NCBI GenBank assembly: GCA_037146835.1
Contig: JBAWWI010000108.1
Location: 1 to 6,476, forward strand
Length of the DNA stretch: 6,476 bases
Source of the DNA: IMCC26256 sp037146835
GTDB lineage: Bacteria; Actinomycetota; Acidimicrobiia; IMCC26256
Reading direction: 5' to 3'
Below the pieces are notes generated by a model. That model was not told the DNA's origin, searched no databases, and saw only the letters and a program-made list of their open reading frames with translations. A program made the translations under genes and the position numbers. Of this stretch, positions 1-5,859 are shown in pieces; position 1 is the first letter of the stretch, and every line of letters starts with the position of its first letter.

Positions 1-53
1 AGTCCAGCAATTAGTCCAGCAATTAGTCCAGCAATTAGTCCAGCAATTAGTCC
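1..53. repeat. 12-bp tandem repeat upstream of recA
   Basis: The unit agtccagcaatt occurs four times without a mismatch (1-12, 13-24, 25-36, 37-48), followed by a partial fifth copy (agtcc, 49-53) and then by looser agtcc/ggtcc echoes to about 67. Because the array begins at the window edge, its full length is unknown. The period is a multiple of three. In plus frame 1 it reads as Ser-Pro-Ala-Ile repeats ending at TAG 55-57, and in plus frame 2 as Val-Gln-Gln-Leu repeats ending at TGA 77-79. It could therefore be the 3' end of an upstream gene or plain intergenic minisatellite. The sequence alone does not decide between these. Confidence 0.9.
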
Positions 54-102
54 GTAGTCCGGGTCCAGAGTGGCCCTGAGCGAGAGATAGAGAGATAAAG
101 CC

Positions 103-1257
103 ATGAGACCCACTAAGGCAGCTAAGACCCCAAAGCCCACACCAGGGATTCGTGAGACCGGCGGAAATACGGTTGAGCGAGACAAAGCTCTTGAGATGGC
201 ATTAGGCCAGATCGAGAAGCAGTTCGGTACTGGATCAATCATGCGCCTCGGCGAGCAGGGCAACGTAGGCATCGAGGCCATCTCAACCGGTGCACTCGCT
301 CTCGACCTTGCGCTCGGCATAGGCGGCCTACCCCGTGGTCGCGTTATCGAGATCTTTGGCCCAGAGTCATCCGGTAAGTCAACGCTTGCCCTACACGTGG
401 TGGCCGAGGCACAGCGCAATGGTGGGATATGTGCATACATCGACGCAGAGCACGCTCTCGACCCGGTCTACGCAAAGGCAATTGGAGTCAACGTCGATGA
501 TCTTTTGATCTCGCAGCCGGATACTGGTGAGCAGGGGCTCGAGATCGCAGACATGCTGATCCGCTCTGGAGCACTCGATGTACTCGTAGTCGACTCCGTT
601 GCAGCTCTCGTGCCTCGCGCTGAGATTGAGGGCGAGATGGGCGATACCCACGTTGGACTACAGGCACGCTTGATGAGTCAGGCGATGCGTAAGCTCACCG
701 GAAACCTGCACAAGTCCCGCACTATCTGTGTGTTCATCAACCAGCTTCGGGAGAAGATTGGGGTCATGTTCGGCTCACCTGAGACGACCCCTGGCGGTAG
801 AGCGTTGAAGTTCTACTCCTCAGTACGACTAGATATTCGCCGCATTGAGGCGATCAAAGACGGCACCGAGATTGTCGGTAACCGCACCAGGGTCAAGGTT
901 GTAAAGAACAAGGTTGCTCCGCCATTTCGCCAGGCAGAGTTTGACATCATGTACGGGAAAGGCATCAGCCGCGAGGGATCTATCCTCGATGTCGGTGTAG
1001 ATCTCTCGATCATCAAGAAGTCGGGTGCTTGGTTTACCTATGAGGGCGAGCAACTCGGTCAAGGTCGTGAGAACTCTAAGAACTTCCTCTCTGAGAATCT
1101 TGACCTCATGTTTGAGATTAGCGAGAAGATTCGTGTTGCCTCAGGGATCGGAGAGGGTGCTGAGTTGAAAGATGAACTAAGCGATCTAGATGATCTAGAT
1201 GATCTAGATGGTCTTGAGATTCTCAAAGGACCAATCGGGGTTGATATAGACGGCTAA
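103..1257 (+). CDS. recA: RecA recombinase
   Basis: RecA is the ATP-dependent DNA strand-exchange protein; it forms filaments on single-stranded DNA, drives homologous repair and triggers LexA self-cleavage. The core is complete: Walker A GPESSGKST at residues 86-94, catalytic Glu in IDAEHALD (113-120), Walker B LVVDS (161-165), the sensor Gln in FINQLR (211-216) and the DNA-binding loop 2 FGSPETTPGG (223-232). There is no intein. At 384 residues it is longer than typical RecA (about 350). The extra length is a Pro/Lys/Thr-rich N-terminal extension of about 23 residues before the conserved VERDKALEMALGQ, plus an acidic C-terminal tail containing three DLD repeats. The ATG at 103 is the only start before the conserved core; a weak purine-rich GAGAG (90-94) lies 8 nt upstream. 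It is monocistronic, ending at a strong terminator. No actinobacterial LexA box (GAAC-N4-GTTC) is visible in the 102 bp upstream. Confidence 0.98.
   Translation: MRPTKAAKTPKPTPGIRETGGNTVERDKALEMALGQIEKQFGTGSIMRLGEQGNVGIEAISTGALALDLALGIGGLPRGRVIEIFGPESSGKSTLALHVVAEAQRNGGICAYIDAEHALDPVYAKAIGVNVDDLLISQPDTGEQGLEIADMLIRSGALDVLVVDSVAALVPRAEIEGEMGDTHVGLQARLMSQAMRKLTGNLHKSRTICVFINQLREKIGVMFGSPETTPGGRALKFYSSVRLDIRRIEAIKDGTEIVGNRTRVKVVKNKVAPPFRQAEFDIMYGKGISREGSILDVGVDLSIIKKSGAWFTYEGEQLGQGRENSKNFLSENLDLMFEISEKIRVASGIGEGAELKDELSDLDDLDDLDGLEILKGPIGVDIDG
1183..1209 (+). repeat. 9-bp triplicate repeat in the RecA tail
   Basis: Three perfect consecutive copies of gatctagat (1183-1191, 1192-1200, 1201-1209) encode three Asp-Leu-Asp units at RecA residues 361-369. 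The array lies in frame inside the acidic C-terminal tail, which in other RecA proteins varies in length and modulates DNA binding. The perfect nucleotide identity suggests recent expansion by slippage. Confidence 0.9.
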
Positions 1258-1275
1258 TCGGCCAAGAAGTTGATT

Positions 1276-1326
1276 AAGGCCCGACTCGCTAGGTGCGTAA
1301 ATGCACTAGGCGGGTCGGGCCTTTTT
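1276..1326 (+). terminator. Intrinsic terminator of recA, probably bidirectional
   Basis: The arms 1276-1296 and 1303-1323 pair over 21 positions around the six-base loop gtaaat (1297-1302), with one A/A mismatch and three G-U wobbles. The lower stem is the GC-rich ggcccga/tcgggcc. Five T residues (1322-1326) follow on the plus strand. The hairpin starts 18 bp after the recA stop, which is ideal for ending recA transcription. The convergent permease has no other obvious terminator after its stop at 1484, and its transcript would reach the same hairpin from the other side, where only the weaker ttaatc tract follows. Dual use is therefore inferred. Confidence 0.9.
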
Positions 1327-1338
1327 CGTTCTCCGAGT

Positions 1339-1483
1339 TGTGGTGCTCCGAGTAGTGGGGGTCTTAGTAGTACGGGTCTTGGTTGGGGTGCTCCTAGCAG
1401 TGGGGGTCTTAGTAGAGCGGGTCGTAGTTGTCCTGCTCCGAGGCGCGCGGGTCTTAGTAGTGGGGGTCTTAGTAGCGCAGGGT
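1339..1483. repeat. Degenerate 15-bp minisatellite
   Basis: A 17-bp string agtgggggtcttagtag occurs exactly at 1354-1370, 1399-1415 and 1459-1475; the spacings of 45 and 60 are multiples of 15. The intervening stretches align to the same 15-bp register (for example gggtcttagtag at 1449-1460). A variant unit containing tgctcc recurs every 45 bp (around 1344, 1389 and 1434), giving a higher-order three-unit period. About nine to ten units fill the space between the recA terminator and the permease stop codon. The strand is G/T-rich on plus. Several frames are open on both strands simply because the period is divisible by three; I do not call a protein here. Confidence 0.85.
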
Positions 1484-2209
1484 TTAGAAGATGCCTCGAA
1501 TAAGCACGGCAAAGCCTGCGCTTAGAGCGATGAGTAGAACATAGGGTCGAAGTTTTGTTCCATCGACACGCGCTCGAATTGGGTGCGAAATTGCGTACCC
1601 AATTGCAATTGCGGGGAGCATGCATATTGCGAAGGAGACCTGAGGCCACCCAAGTTTGCCGGCGAGGGCAATGGCAGTAAGGGACATCACATTCCCTACA
1701 ACAAATGAAACAGCGAGTGTTGCGCGCAGACGCTCCCCTGCGTGGTGCTGGTAGAGGAGGGCGAGGGGTGGCCCGTCGACTGCTGCTGCAGTCCCGAGTG
1801 CGCCGGCGGCCACTCCTGCGGCGCCGGCCTCTAGCGCTGTGATCTCCGATGGTGAGCGAAGACTAAGGAGGCAGACCCCAATAATGATTGAGCAGCCAAC
1901 AGCAATTAGTAAAGCGTTGGGGGCGAGAGCGGATACCACGATGAGCCCAAGGATCGTCCCGGGAACCCTCCCCGCGACAATCCAGCCGATTCCAGAGCGA
2001 TCAATTGCATGCCTCTCGCGTATTGAGATTGTGAGCGAGAGGGGGATACCTATGAGCAGAAATGATGCTGGTACGGCATCTGGGTTGATCATCGCAATAA
2101 TCGGTACGCCAATGAGGTTGAGCCCGAGCCCCACGACCCCTTGTGTTGTCGCTCCAAAGGTGACTACCGCAAAACAGAGTCCCCACTGCAGCAGAGTTAG
2201 ATGCGGCAA
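1484..2209 (-). CDS. TauE/SafE-family membrane permease
   Basis: This 241-residue, very hydrophobic protein belongs to the TauE/SafE (formerly DUF81) family of inner-membrane transporters, which have been linked to export or uptake of sulfite, sulfoacetate and other small organic anions. Both halves of the internal duplication carry family motifs: a Gly-rich first helix with GATTQGVVGLGLNLIGVP (residues 19-36) and a second with GVAAGALGT (132-140) followed by DGPPLALLYQ (145-154). GRVPGTILG (80-88) and LRATLAVSFVVGN (161-173) are also typical. About seven to eight membrane segments can be drawn. The start is TTG at 2209: an in-frame TAA lies six codons upstream and no ATG or GTG is available near the N terminus; a weak GAGAAG precedes it. 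It converges on recA and diverges from miaB. The substrate cannot be deduced. Confidence 0.85.
   Translation of the reverse strand: MPHLTLLQWGLCFAVVTFGATTQGVVGLGLNLIGVPIIAMINPDAVPASFLLIGIPLSLTISIRERHAIDRSGIGWIVAGRVPGTILGLIVVSALAPNALLIAVGCSIIIGVCLLSLRSPSEITALEAGAAGVAAGALGTAAAVDGPPLALLYQHHAGERLRATLAVSFVVGNVMSLTAIALAGKLGWPQVSFAICMLPAIAIGYAISHPIRARVDGTKLRPYVLLIALSAGFAVLIRGIF
1577..1604. other. Hairpin inside the permease gene
   Basis: The arms 1577-1587 (aattgggtgcg) and 1594-1604 (cgtacccaatt) form an 11-bp stem with a single G-T pair around a six-base loop. The sequence codes for the permease C-terminal part (around ISHPIRA), and no T-run follows on either strand, so it is not a terminator. 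It may be chance, an mRNA structure or a protein-binding palindrome. Confidence 0.5.
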
Positions 2210-2275
2210 CGGCTTCTCGGTCGGTTAGCGGGGTCGGTGCCCCTAGAGACATGAGGTTCTTTGTGCTCTCGCATG

Positions 2276-2303
2276 TTGGGGGATCGTAGGGGAGTCCTAG
2301 ACT
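2276..2303 (+). promoter_or_regulatory. Candidate leaderless promoter of miaB
   Basis: The hexamer TAGACT (2298-2303) fits the actinobacterial -10 pattern TANNNT and ends 7 nt before the GTG start of miaB at 2311. A TTGGGG at 2276-2281 lies 16 bp upstream of it as a possible -35. Transcription would then begin at or next to the start codon. This fits the lack of a well-spaced ribosome-binding site: the nearest candidate, AGGGGAG (2288-2294), is 16 nt from the start. Leaderless mRNAs are common in actinobacteria. Confidence 0.5.
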
Positions 2304-2310
2304 GCCGCCT

Positions 2311-3705
2311 GTGACCGAGCCAAGGAGATTCCTCGTACGCACCTTCGGGTGTCAGATGAACGAGCATGACTCCGAGCGCATCGCCGGGGTCCTAATCGCA
2401 GATGGTCTCGAACCTACTGATGACCTAGAGCTTGCAGATGTAGTTGTGCTCAATACCTGCTGCATTCGCGAGAATGCCGATAACCGCCTCTACGGAACCC
2501 TTGGGCATCTCAAGTCACTCAAGGATCGACGACCGGATATGCAGATTGCTGTTGGGGGCTGCCTTGCTCAGAAGGACCGAGACATAGTTCAGCAGCGCGC
2601 TGGGCATGTTGATGTCGTCTTCGGTACGCACAATCTTGCGAGTGCTCCAGCATTGCTTAAGCAGGCACGCCTTACTGGAGAGTCGGTCATTGAGATTCTT
2701 GAGGAGCATGAGGCCTATCCATCTGCTCTCCCCGCTAGTCGCGAAGTAGATCACTCGGCATGGGTAACCATTCAGATTGGCTGCGATAATTCCTGCGCCT
2801 TCTGCATCGTTCCGAGTGTGCGCGGCAGCGAGGTAAGCCGCCGCATGGGCGACATTGTCTACGAGGTTGAGCAACTAAGTGCGGATGGAGTTAATGAGAT
2901 AACTCTTCTCGGCCAGAATGTGAACTCCTATGGACGCGACCTCGGCGCCGCACAGTACGCACCGCAGTTCGCAGACTTGCTTCGCGCAGTAGATGCTGTG
3001 GAGGGAATTAAGCGAATTCGCTTTACATCCCCGCACCCCAAGGATCTACGCCCCGAGACAATCGCGGCGATGGCAGAGTGCGAGGCGGTCTGTGAGCACC
3101 TTCATCTGCCTCTTCAGTCTGGGTCTAATCGAACGCTTGCGCGTATGCATCGCGGGTATACGGCTGAGCGCTATCTAGAGCGCCTCGCTGCAGCACGAGC
3201 GGGGATTCCCGATCTCGCGGTTACCTCCGACATCATTGTCGGATTCCCCGGAGAGACTGACGAAGACTTTGAGCGCACGATGGAGGTAGTGGCCGAGGCT
3301 CGATATGACTCGGCATACACATTCGTCTTCTCGCCTCGCCCAGGTACTGAGGCTGCGGAGATGGTCGATGATTTCATCGCGCCAGAGGTAGTAGCAGAGC
3401 GCATGACTCGGCTCACCGAACTCTGCGATGTCGATGCTCTTTTTCGCTACGAAGCGCGTGTCGGTCTCGTAGAGGAGGTCCTAATTGAGGGGCCATCCAA
3501 GAAGGACGCAGATGTAATCGCAGCTCGAACCCGTCAATCTAAATTGGTGCACTTCAAGCCACCTGAGGGAGTTCTCCTAGCCCCTGGGTCGATGGCCAAG
3601 GCCCGTATCACAAGCGCTGCTCCTCACTGGTTGAGCGCTGAGTTTCTGCGTGCAACCGAGCCGGCTGCACGAAGGCGTGTTCGGATTCCGGTTACCTCAG
3701 GGTGA
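2311..3705 (+). CDS. miaB: tRNA-2-methylthio-N6-dimethylallyladenosine synthase MiaB
   Basis: MiaB is a radical-SAM methylthiotransferase that converts i6A37 of tRNA to ms2i6A37, using one [4Fe-4S] cluster to generate the radical and an auxiliary cluster as part of sulfur insertion. All three domains are visible in 464 residues. The N-terminal domain has the auxiliary-cluster cysteines C14 (FGCQMN), C50 (NTC) and C84 (GGC). The radical-SAM core has CDNSCAFC (C158, C162, C165), LLGQNVNSYG (199-208), HLPLQSGS (265-272) and DIIVGFPGETDEDF (307-320). A TRAM RNA-binding domain follows at about 383-447. The start is GTG at 2311: a stop lies in frame at 2287-2289 and the next Met is inside the FGCQMN motif. 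It leads the run miaB-miaA-dapF and probably hflX. Its substrate is the product of the next gene. Confidence 0.97.
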   Translation: MTEPRRFLVRTFGCQMNEHDSERIAGVLIADGLEPTDDLELADVVVLNTCCIRENADNRLYGTLGHLKSLKDRRPDMQIAVGGCLAQKDRDIVQQRAGHVDVVFGTHNLASAPALLKQARLTGESVIEILEEHEAYPSALPASREVDHSAWVTIQIGCDNSCAFCIVPSVRGSEVSRRMGDIVYEVEQLSADGVNEITLLGQNVNSYGRDLGAAQYAPQFADLLRAVDAVEGIKRIRFTSPHPKDLRPETIAAMAECEAVCEHLHLPLQSGSNRTLARMHRGYTAERYLERLAAARAGIPDLAVTSDIIVGFPGETDEDFERTMEVVAEARYDSAYTFVFSPRPGTEAAEMVDDFIAPEVVAERMTRLTELCDVDALFRYEARVGLVEEVLIEGPSKKDADVIAARTRQSKLVHFKPPEGVLLAPGSMAKARITSAAPHWLSAEFLRATEPAARRRVRIPVTSG

Positions 3706-3756
3706 GTCAGGGTTCTTTGGGGAGCGGCCGCGATGTCCAAGACGGCGACGCTCGCG

Positions 3757-3762
3757 AGGAGG
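3757..3762 (+). promoter_or_regulatory. Ribosome-binding site that decides the miaA start
   Basis: AGGAGG is a perfect Shine-Dalgarno core 5 nt before ATG 3768. It favours that start over the upstream in-frame GTG at 3702, which overlaps the miaB stop but has no good ribosome-binding site. Confidence 0.75.
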
Positions 3763-3767
3763 CCGGC

Positions 3768-4745
3768 ATGCTTGGTCTCGGCAGTGTTGAGCACCTTGTA
3801 CTTGTTGCCCCAACCGCCTCCGGTAAATCTGAGATAGCGCTACGCGCTGCAGAGGCACTCGGGGATATTGAGATTGTCTCTATCGACTCTATGCAGGTCT
3901 ACAGGGGCATGGATATCGGCACCGCAAAGGTTGATGCTGAGGCTCGTGAGCGAGTTCCCCACCACATGATCGACGTCATAGATCCCTGGCAGGTTTGGTC
4001 TGTTCAACAGTTTCAAATTGAGGCTAGAAAAGCTGTTGCGGATATCGAGTCGCGGGGCAAGCGTGCTCTCCTGGTAGGGGGCACCGGCCTATACGTCCAG
4101 GCTGTAATAGATGACCTGCGTTTCCCTGGCGAAGATCTAGTGCTGCGCGCCGAGATTGAGGCGCGTACCGCCGAGCCTGGCGGCATAGCCGGAGCTTATG
4201 AGCAACTTCTCGCTGCCGATCCTCTCGCTGCGTCACGAATTGATCCACATAACGTTCGCCGTATCGTGCGCGCGCTTGAGGTTATTGAGAAGACAGGCGA
4301 GCCCTTCTCGTCGTTCGGCCCAGGGCTTGATCGATACGGACCGACTGCATTCCCAGTGCGCATTGCGGGTCTCTGGCTATCGCGTGATGTAACAGCACTT
4401 CGGATTCATGAAAGGTTCGATGCGATGCGCGTTGGCGGGCTGGTGGACGAGGTGCGCGCACTGCGAGCCGAACCACGAGGATGGTCTAGAACCGCGCGTC
4501 AAGCCATTGGGTATAAAGAGCTGGAGGAGGTTCTAGATATGGAGAGAGACCTAGAAAACTCACCAGAGACAGAGCTAGATTCAGCCTTTGTGGATGCCTT
4601 CGAGACCGCAAAACGCCGTACTAGATCATTCTCAAGGCGTCAGCGGATGTGGTTTAGGCGTGACCCACGCATCACATGGTTTGGGGCAGTTGAGAAAATC
4701 GAAGACACGACCCCTGCATTGCTGGCATGGTGGGGGGCAGCATGA
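3768..4745 (+). CDS. miaA: tRNA dimethylallyltransferase MiaA
   Basis: MiaA transfers a dimethylallyl group from DMAPP to N6 of A37 in tRNAs that read UNN codons, producing the substrate of MiaB. From ATG 3768 it has 325 residues, near the usual 300-320. Visible motifs: P-loop APTASGKS (14-21), DSMQVYRGMDIGTAK (40-54), PHHMIDVIDP (64-73), GGTGLYVQAVIDDL (104-117), RRIVRALEVIEKTGEPFS (164-181), RQAIGYKE (244-251) and the basic RRTRSFSRRQRMWFRRD (283-299). The first P-loop Gly is Ala here. A GTG at 3702, overlapping the miaB stop as GTGA, would add 22 residues (347 in total); I prefer 3768 because of its AGGAGG and because family members start shortly before the P-loop. The gene ends in an ATGA overlap with dapF, implying translational coupling. 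Confidence 0.96.
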   Translation: MLGLGSVEHLVLVAPTASGKSEIALRAAEALGDIEIVSIDSMQVYRGMDIGTAKVDAEARERVPHHMIDVIDPWQVWSVQQFQIEARKAVADIESRGKRALLVGGTGLYVQAVIDDLRFPGEDLVLRAEIEARTAEPGGIAGAYEQLLAADPLAASRIDPHNVRRIVRALEVIEKTGEPFSSFGPGLDRYGPTAFPVRIAGLWLSRDVTALRIHERFDAMRVGGLVDEVRALRAEPRGWSRTARQAIGYKELEEVLDMERDLENSPETELDSAFVDAFETAKRRTRSFSRRQRMWFRRDPRITWFGAVEKIEDTTPALLAWWGAA

Positions 4746-5665
4746 GCCTTATTACTCTCCACAAGATCGAAGCCACAGGGAACGACTTCCTAGTTGTTGA
4801 TGCGCGCCACTGGGATCCTGCGGTCTTGGTTGCTCAGGCTGCGCAATTATGCGATCGAAGTAATGGGTTTGGGGCAGACGGATTACTGCTGCTCGGGTTG
4901 CCTTTGGATGTTGCTGGTGGAGCTGATGGCGCTGATGGTCTCGAGCAAGCTCACTGCTCAATGCGCTTAATCAATGCCGATGGTAGCGACGCCGAGATGA
5001 GCGGAAACGGAGTACGCGCCCTGGGATTGTTTGCAGTCTCAATCGGTCTAGGTGCCGAGGGGGTGCTGCGTGTAGATACCGCTGCCGGGCGCAGGGTTCT
5101 TGATCTCGAGATAGATAGCGAAGGCGTACTCGTATATGCAACCGTGGATATGGGAGCGGTTGCATTCGACTCTGCGAGCATTCCAACCACAGCGCAAGAC
5201 CCACGAGGGCTCGGGGCAGTAATCGACGGGGTTAGTTACTCTGGCGACGCCGCTGGTATGGGCAACCCTCACTGGGTGTTACTCGTAGAAGACCCGGCTA
5301 AGGCTCTAGTCGTCGAGCATGGCCCCATTCTCGAACTCGACGAACGATTTCCGAATCGAACCAACGTCGAGTTCATCTCGCTTACGCCAGGCGAGAGCAA
5401 CGCCATCACTATGAGGGTATGGGAGCGCGGTGTGGGCGAGACACTCTCCTGTGGAACCGGTGCATCTGCAGCCGCTGCTGTTGCAAATCGAATGGGATTG
5501 GTAGGCGATTTAGTGACCGTGCATGTCCCGGGTGGCGATTTATTGGTGGAGATCAGAGACGGAGCTGAGGGGCAGGCTGGAGCGAAGTTGATACGCCTTG
5601 GAGGACCGGTCGCTAATGTTGCCGAGATCACGCTTGAATCAAAGGACTTCACGTCATCGCTTTGA
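4742..5665 (+). CDS. dapF: Diaminopimelate epimerase with a Ser/Cys active site
   Basis: DapF interconverts LL- and meso-diaminopimelate, the last step before meso-DAP enters peptidoglycan or is decarboxylated to lysine; it works without a cofactor through a cysteine pair. The 307-residue protein shows the DapF fold markers: TGNDF (12-16), GFGADGLL (42-49), NADGSDAEM (78-86) then SGNG (87-90), MGNPH (173-177), NRTNVEF (205-211) and ERGVGETLSCGTG (228-240). The second catalytic Cys is present (C237), but the usual Cys of the CGNG motif is Ser87 (codon AGC, 5000-5002). The start is ATG 4742, overlapping the miaA stop as ATGA, with a G-rich tract (4732-4737) just upstream. An ATG at 4727 would add five residues but lacks a ribosome-binding site. 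A Gly/Ala/Asp-rich stretch (about 57-68) carries a small nucleotide duplication. The DapF assignment is strong; normal activity is inferred. Confidence 0.94.
   Translation: MSLITLHKIEATGNDFLVVDARHWDPAVLVAQAAQLCDRSNGFGADGLLLLGLPLDVAGGADGADGLEQAHCSMRLINADGSDAEMSGNGVRALGLFAVSIGLGAEGVLRVDTAAGRRVLDLEIDSEGVLVYATVDMGAVAFDSASIPTTAQDPRGLGAVIDGVSYSGDAAGMGNPHWVLLVEDPAKALVVEHGPILELDERFPNRTNVEFISLTPGESNAITMRVWERGVGETLSCGTGASAAAAVANRMGLVGDLVTVHVPGGDLLVEIRDGAEGQAGAKLIRLGGPVANVAEITLESKDFTSSL
4922..4939 (+). repeat. 9-bp tandem duplication in dapF
   Basis: The units gctgatggc (4922-4930) and gctgatggt (4931-4939) differ by one base and encode two Ala-Asp-Gly units (residues 61-66). They lie in a stretch just before the conserved NADGS block, where DapF proteins vary in length. 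The reading frame is preserved. Confidence 0.7.
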
Positions 5666-5859
5666 GAGCCACAGATTTCGCTACTGCCCCCAGATTGTTC
5701 GGGGAGTCGTTCTCTATTCTCGGTTCACTCGTCTCAACTGACTCTGAAATCTCCGCCATCTCAACGCCGTCACATAGTCATCGAGACGATTCCGGTCGAG
5801 TCGCCACAGGATTCGCTAGCGGATTCACTCTCATCCAAGATCAAAGAGACCAGCGATGA
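5662..5859 (+). other. dapF-hflX spacer with a doubtful 65-codon ORF
   Basis: The stretch 5666-5865 contains no recognisable gene, RNA or terminator. One frame is open from a TTG at 5662, overlapping the dapF stop as TTGA, to TGA 5857-5859, giving 65 Ser/Thr-rich residues with no family signature or membrane segment. Its ends are suggestive: it would overlap dapF at the start, and its stop sits in an ATGA with the first hflX-like ATG at 5856. Against it are the TTG start, the lack of a clear ribosome-binding site and undistinguished codon use. I regard it as more likely non-coding spacer than a gene. Confidence 0.25.

Noticed and set aside
1..60. A CRISPR array at the start of the window
   Set aside because: The 12-bp units are directly adjacent with no unique spacers and are far shorter than CRISPR repeats.
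1..102. A LexA/SOS box upstream of recA
   Set aside because: No GAAC-N4-GTTC palindrome or near match is visible; the true promoter may lie left of the window.
103..1257. An intein in RecA, as in some mycobacteria
   Set aside because: The RecA core is continuous through the Walker motifs and loop 2, with no insertion.
1354..1466. G-quadruplex in the G-rich repeat units
   Set aside because: The runs of three to five G are separated by loops of about 8-13 bases or more, too long for a typical quadruplex.
1254..1649. Minus-strand 131-codon ORF and plus-strand 77-codon ORF across the minisatellite
   Set aside because: They are open because the 15-bp period preserves the frame. They cross the terminator or the permease gene and have no family signature, so I do not call them as genes.
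1484..2209. A recX gene hidden in the recA-miaB interval
   Set aside because: The only substantial coding frame there is the membrane permease; no plus-strand frame resembles RecX.
1839..2228. Plus-strand 129-codon ORF opposite the permease
   Set aside because: It is antisense to a gene with clear family motifs and its translation shows no recognisable domain.
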